This document shows, in pieces, positions 23,961 to 36,760 of a stretch of 64,000 nt of DNA. The DNA lies in NCBI GenBank assembly GCA_033557835.1, contig JAWQRO010000007.1, positions 30,724 to 94,723 on the forward strand, given 5' to 3'. Both the position numbers and the translations under genes were made by a program. Source of the DNA: Helochares maculicollis (lineage: Eukaryota; Arthropoda; Insecta; Coleoptera; Hydrophilidae). Every line of letters starts with the position of its first letter. The first letter of the stretch is position 1. The notes below the pieces were generated by a model. It searched no databases and was not told where the DNA came from. It saw nothing but the letters and a program-made list of their open reading frames with translations.

Positions 23961-26900
23961 TAAATTTGCTGTAACTTGTGCATTAATAATTAGATTGGCA
24001 TGAAATTTTGAAAGGTATAGTCTGAAGGTCAATACTTCCTAAATATCATATGGATTTTTCATTCATGGCGCCGCCGATATGTACTCCTACGAACTTGTCA
24101 CTTGATGTGCTGCATCTTATATCAAAGCGCAAAACACCCGTCATGGCTATTCAGGTAATCAGAAAGCTGTATTTCTGTAGATTGTTGCTAGTAATCTATT
24201 GTGCATAATTCTATGTTCAAACTAAAATTGTTATGAAGACTCACTTAACAGTCTGGTTGGCAATGCTACTGGCATATTTTTTGACTAACGGAACGACACT
24301 GAGCTATTTCGTCACAAAAAAATAGAGCACTACAGCTAGAATTTGATACATAAACATTTATAGAGATTGATTTTCATTATTGAGATTCCAACTCATACCT
24401 GAACGAGCAACAAAAATAAGAAACGTGTAATTTTCGAAAAGTTCTGCAATTCCCTCTCTATGAGAAATGTATGGGCTACTTTTGCCGCCCTTGTGGTCTT
24501 ATTTATTTACCATTATATCACAAAATTCAATTTGCAGTGACCTACTTAGAGTATACTGTGGTAAAGGCTTATTGTCGGATAGAGCTATCCAACAATAGTG
24601 TTTTGTGATTCCATTGTATTGCATTCGATTGCTTCTCTTCATTCACATGTTCCATGTCATATGCCAGAGGAGGCGAGTACTCGTTGGTTTAAAGTTTACG
24701 GCAAGCGGGCGAACTCCCATCATTTGAAACACTGTTTCTACCCAACTGTATCTTTTGCGACTTTCATCGGCTCTCATAGTGCTTTTAACAAATAGAAGCT
24801 TTCATCGCACTTTCACATCAAATCAAAAAGATATTATACATACTCAGGCATTTCCTCTTGTAACTAACAAATAAGCACCTACACAGCATTTTATTTGGTA
24901 TATAGCCGCCACTTAAGACCATTCAATTAAATAATTCATACTCATGTGCTAAGCTTAGCTCTTTACGCGTTCCATATAATACAGCATGTTGTATTCTTGA
25001 GAAAATATAATTGCTACTGGATATTTTTAGATAGTGTTAATCATGATGAGTGAACCCGAGTAAGAACAGGTCAGTGAATATTTAATTTAATGTAACTACT
25101 TAACACCTAGCTCCTCAGTGATCTGGTGTATGAAGCCAGCCTCTGGTTAACACCAACTCGTTAAATGGAAATATATACGGCCACTTACAAAAGGCTGATT
25201 TTCTTCCCAATGAATTTCATAAACAATATGGCTGACTAGTTTGCATCATCAAAATATTAGGTCCCCGCTAGAAAAATCACTGTTTGCTTTATTAAGGTTT
25301 TTGTTTTTATTTCTTTCTTTGTGTTTGAGTTCTGTGCGCTTTAATGTTTAACTATTTTATTACTTATGCCATCGTGTGTGGTATTTTTTTATTACCAATT
25401 TAGCACTTTGCCTTTTAAACTGATTTATGGATTTATTATTTACTATTCAAATTGAAACGCATTAACGTTTGAGGAAAATTTGGATCTAGTTCTATTCCAG
25501 TCCTTCCGTCTCAGCAATTAAACTCACAAATTGATTACAACATACTTTTAAGGCGTTTTCTAGTTTATCTTACCAGAGGAAAGTAATAAATTATTCTTGA
25601 TTGCACTTTTTGTTTCGGGTGAGAAAATCAATAATGCGATCAGTTGTAAAAAAGTTGATTGCTGTTAGCGTAGCATTAAATAAGCAATATTAAGTCATAG
25701 GAAAGATTTCTGTCATAACATTATTGGTAAGGCAACTATATACCGTTCTTTGACCAAAAGTAATAACGAGGAAATCTACAATATATTAAGAAGTTTTAAT
25801 AATGTAATCTCCTTCATTAAATATTAAAATATTTCCTACTGAAGAAAGGTTTTTTTAATAAAATTTTCTATTAGATTTCACGTTATTCAAACACATAGAG
25901 AAGAGCTTCTATCCAAATTCTAATTTAACCTTTACTACTATATTAAGTATGGAAATTAAATGGCTATATTTATTTTAATAGAAAAATTTAATTGCTGGTG
26001 TATTAGATGGTTAGTTCGGCACCTTTGTGTGGACCGAGCCGCACAGAATTATTATTAACACAATGGATGTGATATAAAATCGAAAGAGGTATTTAAAAAT
26101 TTTATGTGTTCCCGGAACGTATTTCATATTAATATTCGCCTTTAATGTGATTTTTATTAATGTCAGATATCATAGCGTGTATGCGGTTTTATTATGTTAT
26201 CCAGCATGAATTCTCCTTCTACATTTTAAAATGATTTTTTACTTGTGAAAACTTTACAACCGAAAATAAAACGAGGGGACAAAAGGGCCTTTGTGGTTCT
26301 CTGAAAGGCGATGACCGAATTATGTTTTGGTCGTTAATCTAATTTTATATTTTCGGTTTTTAAATCATGTTACTTTATAGAGGTCCCATTCGGAGCTTAG
26401 CTGTGATTGTAAATGCTGTTAAATTTTTATTTTAATGGCTTCTAAATCCGAAACGACCTAAAGATTGGAAAACGATTTCAGGACAATATGTAGTAAATTA
26501 TTGCAAATAAATTCATAATACCGTTTTGGTATCGAAATATAACTATTGAATTAGGTGAACTCAATCATAATCTCTGATAAATTGCGCGTAATTTATAATG
26601 CTAGCACGACAATACTTTGCGGTAATAAGTTTATATAACTGAGCAAATATAAGCGTAAATAAAGTTCCTATTAGTAATAAAATAAATTAAAACGTAATTC
26701 AACAATAAAGTACCATTAAACAATAGCAATAAAATATACAATCATCAATAACAGCGATAAAACGGTGCCAAACAATAGAATATCAAATTTATAGCGAATC
26801 AATCAACCTTGCAAGAGAAAATAATATTGTAAATTATGAATATTTTATGAGATATTTTTGCTTTATAACGTTGACGTAAGAATAACAATACTGCTTAACT

Positions 26901-29900
26901 CGTTAAATTATAAATAGAAATTTAATTTTTATATGCGGTTAATTGTGGCTTATAACATACATGCATACTTATATGTTGGTCGCGAATTTAGTGTTTTAGT
27001 GTGTAAACAGTTTTTGTTTCCAAACATGTTGGCATAAATGTCCGACATGAATTTTACAAATATATAAAATACTGAGTCATACGTCTTTAACACTTGTACA
27101 AGTGGCTACTGACCCCGACTTCTATAAAAATAAACTATCTTCTCTGCCAAAAATTGAAACGTCAACTTGACAACATCAATTTAATATTACTTTTAACGAT
27201 TTGCATAAAATTACTAAGAGAGGTCGAATCCATTAGCAGTGAATAAACAAAATGAAGCAATTACCCAAAAACCAGTAGATATTAAGGCTTAAAAGACTTG
27301 TAATTAATATACGACCGTGTTTGACGTCCAATTGCGGTTTTCTATAATTAATAGCTAATAAATAATCCTAATCTCATCATATGTTCTTTTTTACGAAAAA
27401 TGTTATGATGAATTGACGTTGGAGGAAAATTTGTTTCGTGAATTTTTCCGCGGTCGCTGATTACTTCAACACTAATACATTGCATTATTGATGGTCACGT
27501 ACTTATTTGTTGATACAAAAATTGAGTATGAACATGTTAATGCTCGGCAAAATGTCCTTGTTTAGTGATTGATTGAATTAGGTATAGTTCTTTGTGCGCT
27601 ACGGATTGAATATCTCGAAAACCATGTTGTAAAACACCGCAGCGAATTACAGATTGTGTATCTGCCTACGTCCTCCAATAATTATTAAAATTTATGGTTT
27701 ATTTAAGTGCGGAATATCTCAAAATTACGCGAATAAATCAAGCGGCAACATTGTATTCTTAAATATCAATAAATACCTAATCATAATATATTACACGATT
27801 TATATTTTACATTACGTGCCTGTCATAATTGTATGCAATAATTAAGAGGCCTTACATCATGCACGTTTATTAATCAATATATTCGCCGTAAAAATCCTAA
27901 TGGTTTCAATATGGTCGTCCTGTTATGTTGTTTGAAGCTTGAGTTTAATAAAAGGAAACGTCACTCGCAGATTTACAGTTTCCATTGTTGCCATTCTAAG
28001 AAGACGTTTATAATAGGTACATTATAATATATTTATTGCATATTTGCGCTGAATGTATGCTCAATATATGCTTTTTCAATTATTTAGACGACTCTCTCGA
28101 CCAAAGCCGATTATTTCAGCTTGTGTGATGAAACGATTCTGGTTTGTAGTTTTAGTGGTACTACTACTATTTTTTTAGTCTAGTGATTTTTTTATGTATG
28201 GATTTGAATACGGCGTGGGGGCTATAACCAAAACTGCTGTGAAGGAAAATGTTGGTGGTGCTTCAAATATTATTTTCACAGGTGGAATTAATTTTTACTT
28301 CTATAAAAGTCGTGCTTGGTAGAATTATTTTTGTTGACAAATGACTTTGAACTGCTTCACCAGCAACAAAAAATAAACAATAAATTTCATATTGAGCTAG
28401 TGATTTTCTCATATGTCACGGTGGAGGTAGCAACGCATGAGTAATATCCACGTTTTAATTAACTTTGAGATTGAAAATTGCATATACGTATGATCTATTG
28501 CAACTATAGTATTTGTTCAAACACTCCCAGAAACAAGTTCTTTATGAAATAGGTTACGTACTGAAGTCGAGGTTTATCAGTTTTTTCACTTTTTTTTGTC
28601 TAGAAAAAATTGCTCAGCCTCAACGGCATGCCAAATAAAATCATTCAAAGAATTTCTTAAATGAAATGTTCCCCTTAACTAATTATAAAGATTTTGTTTC
28701 AATTTTTTGGCACAACAGTCGGCTCTAATTTAGACAAGTGGAACAGAACCACGTGTATTTTCCACAAAGTAGCAACCATAGCCATTTCTATTGTCGAACG
28801 GCGATAAATCCAGGAGTTAATCCCGGACCTAACAAAACGCAACAACAGTAATTACATTAAGGCAATATCTTTCAACACCAACAAGCAGAAGAAACGAAAT
28901 GAGAATCACAAAAATAAAAGCCATATCTCTTTCACATTGAACACCTACATTATAATAAATCGATTAAAACAAAACAAAATTAATCGGAATACCATCATCA
29001 TAGAACTATAACACACCTCAAAAACAATTAATTCCCTTTTTTACAACGATTGTGCAGCCCACACCAAATCATCTATCATGGCTATCGTTGACATGTTCTA
29101 AATTAAAAACACTAACCTATAGCTCTGCCCACAATTCCCAGTGATGATATCGTGCGGCAAACCGCTTACCATGAGCTTTCGATCACAAGAACCTTTAAAT
29201 ATAGTGGTAGGCTGAAGCCTTAGGTAAAATGTTTTGATTACATTTCTTTATAAAATAAAGGATGCATTAAAATGCACGCCATCCGTTTGGCTAATTAAGT
29301 AGACCCTCTATGGGGTGTCACTTTTCACGGCGATGCCGCAGCGTAGGGGTCCCGTTTTACTGTTTTATTGGGTGTGATTTTTCTTCCGTGATAAATCTTT
29401 GTTGATTTATTGAATTATTTATTGGATTTATAATTTAACTTGTATTAATTGGATTTTTTGGGGGGTACAACACTAATCGATTCGATTTTTTTGGGTTGAT
29501 TTGTTTTTAAGACTTGTCAGTCGATATTTTAGGAAGACACCAGCAAATTCCGTTTTGTGTTTCATCATTTATCCGCGAGTTACTCATTACTATGATAGTA
29601 GATTTTCTGATACTAACTTTTAGAGTTTTCAATGTTTTTATTTAATTGCAAGCACGATCACAGAAACTGAAGAAGTCTGTCTGGAGCGCGATGCCATCAA
29701 AGCCATCCAACCTCTAATTCATCATCTGCCCATCTAACATGAAAATTTATGTTCGGAACTACATGCAAATTGGTAGATCTTGCAAAATCTTCCCATTAAA
29801 ATTATCGCATCACTTAGGTACAAATCGTCGAACTTTGCTTAGATTAGATACTATATAATTCCCATAATAAAAGTTCTAATACAGTTGGCTAAAATTTATG

Positions 29901-31800
29901 CGTACAAAAACAGTCAAATGCCCTCGGAATATTATTCAAATTCTACCAACTTCCTTTTGATATTTCAACAGCATCTGCTACTAATGATCATAAAAGGCGT
30001 TCTTAATATTAACCAACAGGCCAGCCATAAAAGGGATGATTCACACGAGCACAACGGAAATAATGTTATAAAAATATAGACAGCGTTGCAAACAAAAGCA
30101 TCATCGTGTATAAAAGCCATTGATACGTAAATCCAATCCGAAGTTATTCCTGTTTTTCTGAATAATAACCGCAACGTATCCATTGGAAGCGCGTCGATCC
30201 ATGATAATCAGCCCAATTATAGAGGAGTACTACAGGCGTGCTACATCATTGTTAATCCATATTATGCCATTGTTGGGCGACAATGCATGTAAACATCGTA
30301 TTGAACAAAGCTATTATGGTATAGAGGGGGACGTACAAAAGCGCGGGGCCCGCTATCGGTGCTACTTGCCACCTTGAAGAGGGTCTTTTCATCATTTCTA
30401 AGTGATGAGGTCAGGCCACAAAGGTTAGAGGCAAGTTTCCTTTTGTTGGGAGTCAAGTGACTCGATTTTAGATATCTTGATTTTTTTGTTTGGATTCGAT
30501 GTTTCAGTGACGTTAGATCTATATCCCGTAACTAGGTTTATTGAGATGTTAAGTTATCAGTCCGTGTCATCCATAGTTTTCTTGGTCAAATGAATGAATG
30601 CTTTTAAATTATGCATTGTGTTAACTTCAAATTGTATCTTTAAGAAATTCGCCGCCATTTGTCGAATTAAAACCGAATTTACAAATAAGCGATTCGAGAA
30701 TATTTCACTAAATGCTGGAGACAAAAATCTTAATTAAAATGTTTTGGAACATCGACAACAATTTTGTGTTCTAATAGCAGCACTTGTACTTAATATGACC
30801 GCATGTCGCAAATATTCAAAATACTATGAAATGTCAGATATGAAATTCCGACCCTGAATGTTGCTATTATGTATATTTTTATTAGTTATGTTCTTTCTTT
30901 TAATTGCTAGTCCCAAGGAAAATAAATAGTTTTTATACAGCATTATCAGTACATTAAATTGGTGTACGCTTTGTTGAAAACAACAAAAGCCTTATTAAAC
31001 GTACATGTTACGTACAATTAAGAATCGTAAATAATCTTCACCGATTGGCCGTGTTCACCAGTTAATTTTCAAAAAAAAAACCGAAATTTATTGCTACACG
31101 ACCGTGATCTAAATAATGCTAATTTACATGTATAATAATTCTTAATGGCTGTTTATATGGCTCTTTTGTATTCGTAAAATTGATAACACTAGAAATTATT
31201 TTAAGTATTGATAAAAGTGCTATTATCGCTCTTACGTTGTAATAGCAAGACATATCGAAAATTACTTTTCGGAATCCAGTTTTTTCCTACTCGTATCGCA
31301 TAATATATAAAAATGGCGTATTAATACTTACTATTTCATGAATTATTAATTTTTGTGATAAATTTGATTACCATAATTGCAGGCTATCCAAGGATTCCTG
31401 TCTTAATTTATTCAGTCATTAGAATTATTTTTTACGGTATTATTACATCTTTAATTGCAACCCTTCGCTTTAAAGGCCTTATATCAGGCTGCTTTTGCTA
31501 TGAATATTCAATTAATGTCTTAATTATCAGAAAAATGCCTCAGTACTTAAACGTTTTATATATCCGCCGTACTTCTTGCTGTGCAATTGTTTCTGTGAAA
31601 GGAATTGCATTGCCCTAGTATAGAATAGATTTCCCAAGCGAAGAAATATGTTCCTATTGCCGGAAAGTAGAAGTTGTCTTAGAAAAGCAGTTTTTCGGGC
31701 CCTAGATAAGCATTAGCTAGGTAAAATATTTCCCTAGTTAAGCATTGGATATCTTTATTGAGCTCTTAAAAGGTTCATTTCGTGCATATCTAAACGGCGA
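23961..31800. other. intron sequence, mostly featureless
   Basis: Very AT-rich between 25.3 and 28.0 kb. An imperfect 11-bp inverted repeat lies at 24572-24597 (attgtcggata...tatccaacaat). A GC-richer patch at 30180-30440 has open frames on both strands of about 64 codons, none recognised. No exon signals identified. Confidence 0.45.
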
Positions 31801-32369
31801 GTTTTTTGACCACGCATTCCGTTCTTGATTTTTGTAAAAGTAAAATAAGCATTTGGACTTAAATCAGGACTGCATGTCGCTCTAAAGTTCAATTAGCTGG
31901 ATAACTTGCATTGTATTAAGGGAGAATGATTTCTCTTCGTAGAGAATGATTCGTGTTGGTGAAGAATAGTTCGTCTTGGTAGAGAATGATTCATCTTGTT
32001 GGGGACTGATTCGCCTTGGTGGAGAAAGATTTGTCTTGGTGGAGAATGGCCGGTCTTTATGGGGAATGATTCGTCTTGGTGGAGAATGAATCGCCGTATT
32101 GGGTTGATTTTTTCAAGTTCAGCAGTTATTCGTGGCAAACAGATGATTTCTTCACCTTAGAACACCCAAATAGACGATTAATGTGTCTGGTTCATATGTG
32201 TACTGTCTGGTTCATATTCATAAATATACGGTTCATCACCACTGACGATACTATTAATGATTTTAGAGATTCCGGCTTTGAATCGCTGCAGAGTTTTTGA
32301 TACCAATTTACCCTAGCTTAGGTTTGTTTGTCTGGCAAGAGATGCGACATCGAACGGAAACTTAATTTA
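31801..32369 (-). mobile_element. mariner relic with internal minisatellite, tandem copy 1
   Basis: On the minus strand, 32265-32195 reads GISKIINSIVSGDEPYIYEY, the block around the first catalytic Asp of mariner. A block like SPDLSPNAYFTFTKIKNGMR lies at about 31890-31820, corresponding to the third catalytic position. Between them, where the second catalytic motif should be, sits a 20-bp minisatellite (31921-32100). The whole 569-bp unit is repeated immediately downstream (32370-32860). Confidence 0.7.
31921..32100 (+). repeat. 20-bp minisatellite, 9 units
   Basis: Nine consecutive 20-bp units in perfect register, consensus ggagaatgattcgtcttggt, each with zero to about six differences from it. 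Located inside mariner relic copy 1. Confidence 0.97.
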
Positions 32370-32860
32370 AGTTTTTTGACCACGCATTCCGCTCTTGATT
32401 TTAGTAAAAGTAAAATAAGCATTTGGACTTAGGTCGGGACTGCATGTCGCTCTAAAGTTCAATTAGCTGGATAACTTGCATTGTATTGATGGAGAATGAT
32501 TTCTCTTCGTAGAGAATGAGTCGTGTTGGTGAAGAATAGTCTTGGTAGATAATGATTCATCTTGTTAGAGACTGCTTCGCCTTGGGGGAGAAAGATTTGT
32601 CTTGGTGGAGAATGACCCATCTTGGTGGAGAATGATTCGTCTTGATGGTGAATGATTCGTCTTGGTGGAGAATGAATCGCCGTATTGGGTTGATTTTTTG
32701 AAGTTCCGCAGTTATTCGTAGCAAACAGATGGTTTCTTCACCTTAGAACACCCAAATTTACGATTAATGTGTCTGGTTCATATTCATAAATATACGGTTC
32801 ATCACCACTAGCTTGGGTTTGTTTGTCTATCAAGAGATGCGACATCGAACGGAAAATTAA
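32370..32860 (-). mobile_element. mariner relic with internal minisatellite, tandem copy 2
   Basis: Direct duplicate of 31801-32369. Both begin agttttttgaccacgcattc and end with gatgcgacatcgaacggaaa plus a few AT-rich bases. Copy 2 lacks about 90 bp present in copy 1, mainly the segment holding the first catalytic block, and its minisatellite has one more unit. Apart from these gaps the copies are very similar by eye, so the duplication is younger than the decay of the transposase. Confidence 0.75.
32491..32686 (+). repeat. 20-bp minisatellite, 10 units
   Basis: Ten units of the same 20-bp consensus as 31921-32100; the third is shortened to 16 bp. First and last units match the first and last units of the other array, so this array came with the tandem duplication and then gained a unit. 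Confidence 0.96.
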
Positions 32861-35572
32861 TTTTTTACACACTTCATGCAAGATTATTGTGAATGCCTTT
32901 TAAAATTTTTAAATGTGAAATTGACATGAGGAAATAAAAATGATAAAATCTGCTTAGAAAATGGAACGTATTATGGATTTATACTTATTGATCTTTTCCT
33001 GATAGATCAGCCTTTTGATGAATTTGTTTCAAGTGGAAGACAAATACTTTGTAGAAACTTCTTTTGGCGAGCCATCAGCTGCTCCTATGCAGTAACGGAA
33101 GAATTTGTTTCGTTGCAATGTAACGCCCCATTCACGCAGTAATGAGACCTGATAAGTCTAAAGTAAAAAGCAGGAGTGCAACCAAATATCCGCGGTGCAA
33201 CTATGTGGCTAATATTGAATATCGATCACCGACTTTTAACGTGCCGTATCTAAATAATATCGCTGAACTAATTTTGAAATATCGACGTGTACCCCATGGT
33301 GCTGAGTTTAGTAAAATCGTTGAAATTACATACATTCAGAAATTATACGCATACATTGCTCCAGATTGCATTTTGTGCCAGAGTCCAATTTCATGGTATA
33401 TCGAAGAATAAAAATATGACAACCTTATTAAAATTTAAATCGACTGTCATTATATGATTATTTTGCTCGTGGCGCATTTAACTCGTTTCAACACCAAACC
33501 ATCGTGCATATTCTTTTTCTCCGAACAATAGGGTACTAAATCTCCCTAGATGTTGAAAGGTGAACTTATTGGCGATTGGTGCGATTGCCCTTTTATAGGC
33601 ACGATTCCTTTTGCTCGAACCTCATTACTTCCATCTGCGCTTCCACAACTGGACTATGGATTCACAATTGGATGGTGCTTCCATCATGGGAAAACGCTTC
33701 TCCTGGATGAAGTCGTCAATGGATTTCCATAACCGAAACGCGTTTACCTCGTACAAGACTTTTCAGTATTAAAAATGTAGTAATTCATAAATTTGTTATT
33801 GTATAGTAATCGAAGGCTGCACTGGATGCGAGTCGCTCCAGGCTCGGCAAAGTAACTTGTAAAGATAGATGGCCACGGCAGACAGATTAGTTAACCAGGG
33901 TTATTAATGACCGTGTTTAACCTCTACAACCCCACCTCGCAACAATGGCCGATGTTTTAACACCACATTACAAGCGATTACTGCCGGCTTCTATCCAGAT
34001 ATACACCATTCTGTTGTTGCTTGCTTGTTCGGTTGATTTCAGTTGTGCCAGCTAGTCGAACTGGGTTAATTTCACATGCACTAGACAGATATATTGTTGC
34101 ATTTATATAAGTTATGCACACATACTGGTTTCGTCTTGTGTGGAAGGAAGAATGCGTCGTAAATTGAGACACTACAGTACAGCACATAATAATATTCGAA
34201 CTAATAATGCAAATGTAATCATTTATAAATTATATAAGATCATAAATTAAGAGACGCTGGTATTTTTTGATATAAATCATACGCTTTGTATTTGCTCTAT
34301 TATCTTTGATGATTTGTGTTCGTTCAATGCGAGAGAATGTACCGCACGCCTTTTTCATGAGCTAGTGGAGGAAAGCAGAAATGAGTTTTCCATTTTAAAA
34401 ACTGAGCGCACGAGAAAGTTGTTCTATCTGTTGTTTTGTAGTTTGTATGTTGCAAAAGTTGGAGGAAATTTAAAATTTTAATAAAATGTTCTTTTATAAT
34501 TGACAGACAATTTTTTGAATCGTGGTTTCCAGCTTCCTATGATCAGAAAAGTAGTGACTGTGATGAACGAAAAAGAAGTTAGTCTTATTATCGATTAATG
34601 TCCATGTGCAAGTCGAGCTTCATGTTTTGATAGTTATTATTTGAAAGATTTCGTGTACAAGTGACTTTTAGTCGGCCTCAACAACAGTGAGGGCTTTGAT
34701 ACAACGAGAAATGAAATTCTATCTAGTCCAGTTTATAAAAAATATTGAGCTTCATACACACTTATTAGACTTAAACATAAAACGAAACTTTCAATTAACT
34801 CTTCAATGCGTAAATACCAGGTTTAATTCAATTTCATTCTAATAAAACTAATTTTCAGTTTCTAAAAAGAGCTCTTAACGATTTTCATTGTTTGCCACTT
34901 TATGTGCAAGGCATAATAATTATCCATGCGCAAAAGATTCTACATATTTCACATTGAGCAGTAAAACTACTTGGTCATATCGCAATAACTCTTTTATTGG
35001 CGAGTGCGGAAACGGAAGATAATAATCTTTGCACGCCTTTTTAATACAGAGATCTTTAAAAACCTTTTGTTTTGCGCAATGGCTCGGTAGTATTCTTTAT
35101 TGTTGCTTTTGTTTCCTTTTTCCTAATAACTGTTTTATATCCATTCACGATCTTCCGCAAGATTAATTACTATTTTTTAAATTAAGGTTTTATTAACTGT
35201 ATGGCTGGATGGCCGGTTAGAAAACGTAATGGCTGAGCGTTAATTATGGAGTCAACTTCTTAAACGATAAATACGGTTTGAATGCTTTTATTTGATACAG
35301 TTTACAACTTTAGATGCATGTGCCTGTATTTTAATTATACGCATATAAATCCATTCTCTAAAAAACCTTTGTATGCAATCGTAACAGTATCTTTATAACG
35401 GTTAGTTTATCTGCGGAATGATTTTCTACATATCGAACAGTGGACATATAAATACGATTAAGACAACACATATTAAAATACAAAAACATCGAAACAGTCA
35501 GGCCAGAGAAGATATTTGTTGGATAAAAATATGGTATTAGAGGATGTTGTATTGGTCAGATTCACTATGAGT
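32861..35572. other. intron sequence without recognised features
   Basis: Short open frames (for example 33142-33411, 89 codons plus strand) match no family known to me. No repeats evident. Confidence 0.4.
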
Positions 35573-35695
35573 GAAAGATGATATTTTATCAAAGATGGTA
35601 CTCAATGAAAGATGGAACTTTATGAAACATGGAACTCTATGAAAGCTGGTCGTCTATGAAAAAGGGTGTTCTATGAAAGATGGTACTCTATGCAA
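35573..35695 (+). repeat. minisatellite, 17-bp units, about 6-7 copies
   Basis: Units resemble atgaaagatggtactct, with ordered variants (atgaaacatggaactct, atgaaagctggtcgtct, atgaaaaagggtgttct). No coding context. Confidence 0.88.
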
Positions 35696-35956
35696 AATAA
35701 GACGACATTTCTAAAAATCGTTATAAATGTGTAAATATTTCGACTATTTACTAAATACAAACAATGAGGCTCTTTAAAATTTTCTTTTAGAATATTCTCC
35801 AAGCTACTAATGAGCGTTAGAAGGTCAGAGCTTTCATTATCACCGCTGCGGATAGATATTCTCAGGATACCTTATACGCACACTCATACAAACGCACGCG
35901 TTTAATAAAAATCTCATTACTACAAAAGGAGTAATTAATAGTAATATTTGTTATAG

Positions 35957-36093
35957 ACTCTGAGGGTTCCGCTGAGACAGGCGGGGCGGAGTCCTGCATC
36001 AATCAAACGCCTGTTACCGCTCATCAAGCCGAGGAGAGTTCATCTATGGGGTTTAACAGCTCTTGTAAATCGACAGCAATCAATCTGCGGTAG
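35957..36093 (+). other. exon-like GC-rich open segment, possible terminal exon
   Basis: After tttgttatag, a possible 3' splice site, comes an open stretch clearly richer in G+C than its surroundings. It reads a Ser/Glu/Gly/Thr-rich peptide (contains SAETGGAES and HQAEESSSMG) up to a TAG at 36091. There is no ATG at its start and no donor at its end, so it would have to be a terminal coding exon. It is on the same strand as dead ringer and inside its largest intron. The pyrimidine tract is poor. I do not recognise the product. Confidence 0.2.
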
Positions 36094-36559
36094 CCCTGAA
36101 CCTAAACATTATTGGAAGAGCACAATAAAGATGCGTTTTCTTTGCGCAATAGCTGCATGCGTGCGTTAATATTCCTTTATGTACCGTACTGGAGAAAACA
36201 GAAAAATTGTTTCATTATCATTAACACCATGTTAACTATAGGGCATGATATAATATTTTCTGCAACGCATTTTCTTGCAGTTATTTGCAAGCAATTGATT
36301 CTAGGACACATAAAAATGACCAAACTCTTCTTCTTGGTCCACGCTATTACCATATAAAGTATGGCTTGCACTTTTTTAAACTTTGGTTTGTTCAGATTCT
36401 ACACTCGAGATTAGATAAACAACAAGAAGGGAGTGTTTTCAATACGTATGTGTTTGTTATCTAGTTTTTCAAGCCGATTTCCTATACATATCGATTTTCT
36501 GCAACCTACATAATTGACAAGGGATTTAGCTACACGCTGTGTTACAAGCCTTCATAAGA

Positions 36560-36760
36560 TTGTCATCTTTCGAGGCCACTTTCCATTCAATTTCATTTTT
36601 CACATGCGGGTATCGTCCAAAATTGAGGTACTAGGTCTGGACTGTAGGCAGGATGCTCTATAAATTTCTGTCATGAAGGGTGTAAATAGTCGGCGCAGGA
36701 ATTCTTTAGATAAACTGGAGAGTTGTCTTAATTAGCATAGTAATTGTCCAATCTTGAAAT
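36560..36760 (-). mobile_element. Tc1/mariner relic (antisense, short)
   Basis: The minus strand reads QDNSPVYLKNS (near 36735-36700), then IEHPAYSPDLVPQFW (near 36665-36615). These correspond to the QDNAP and PAYSPDL blocks that carry the second and third catalytic residues of Tc1/mariner transposases. The correct 30-40 residue spacing and order support the call. Everything else is eroded; the region up to about 37330 may belong to it but shows no clear motif. Confidence 0.5.

Noticed and set aside
24572..24597. Imperfect inverted repeat as a terminator or small RNA precursor
   Set aside because: Only 11-bp arms with one mismatch; too weak to assign a function.
31893..32138. Minus-strand frame with repeated HQDESF-like phrases
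   Set aside because: Generated by the 20-bp minisatellite, whose unit is not a multiple of three, so phrases drift between frames.
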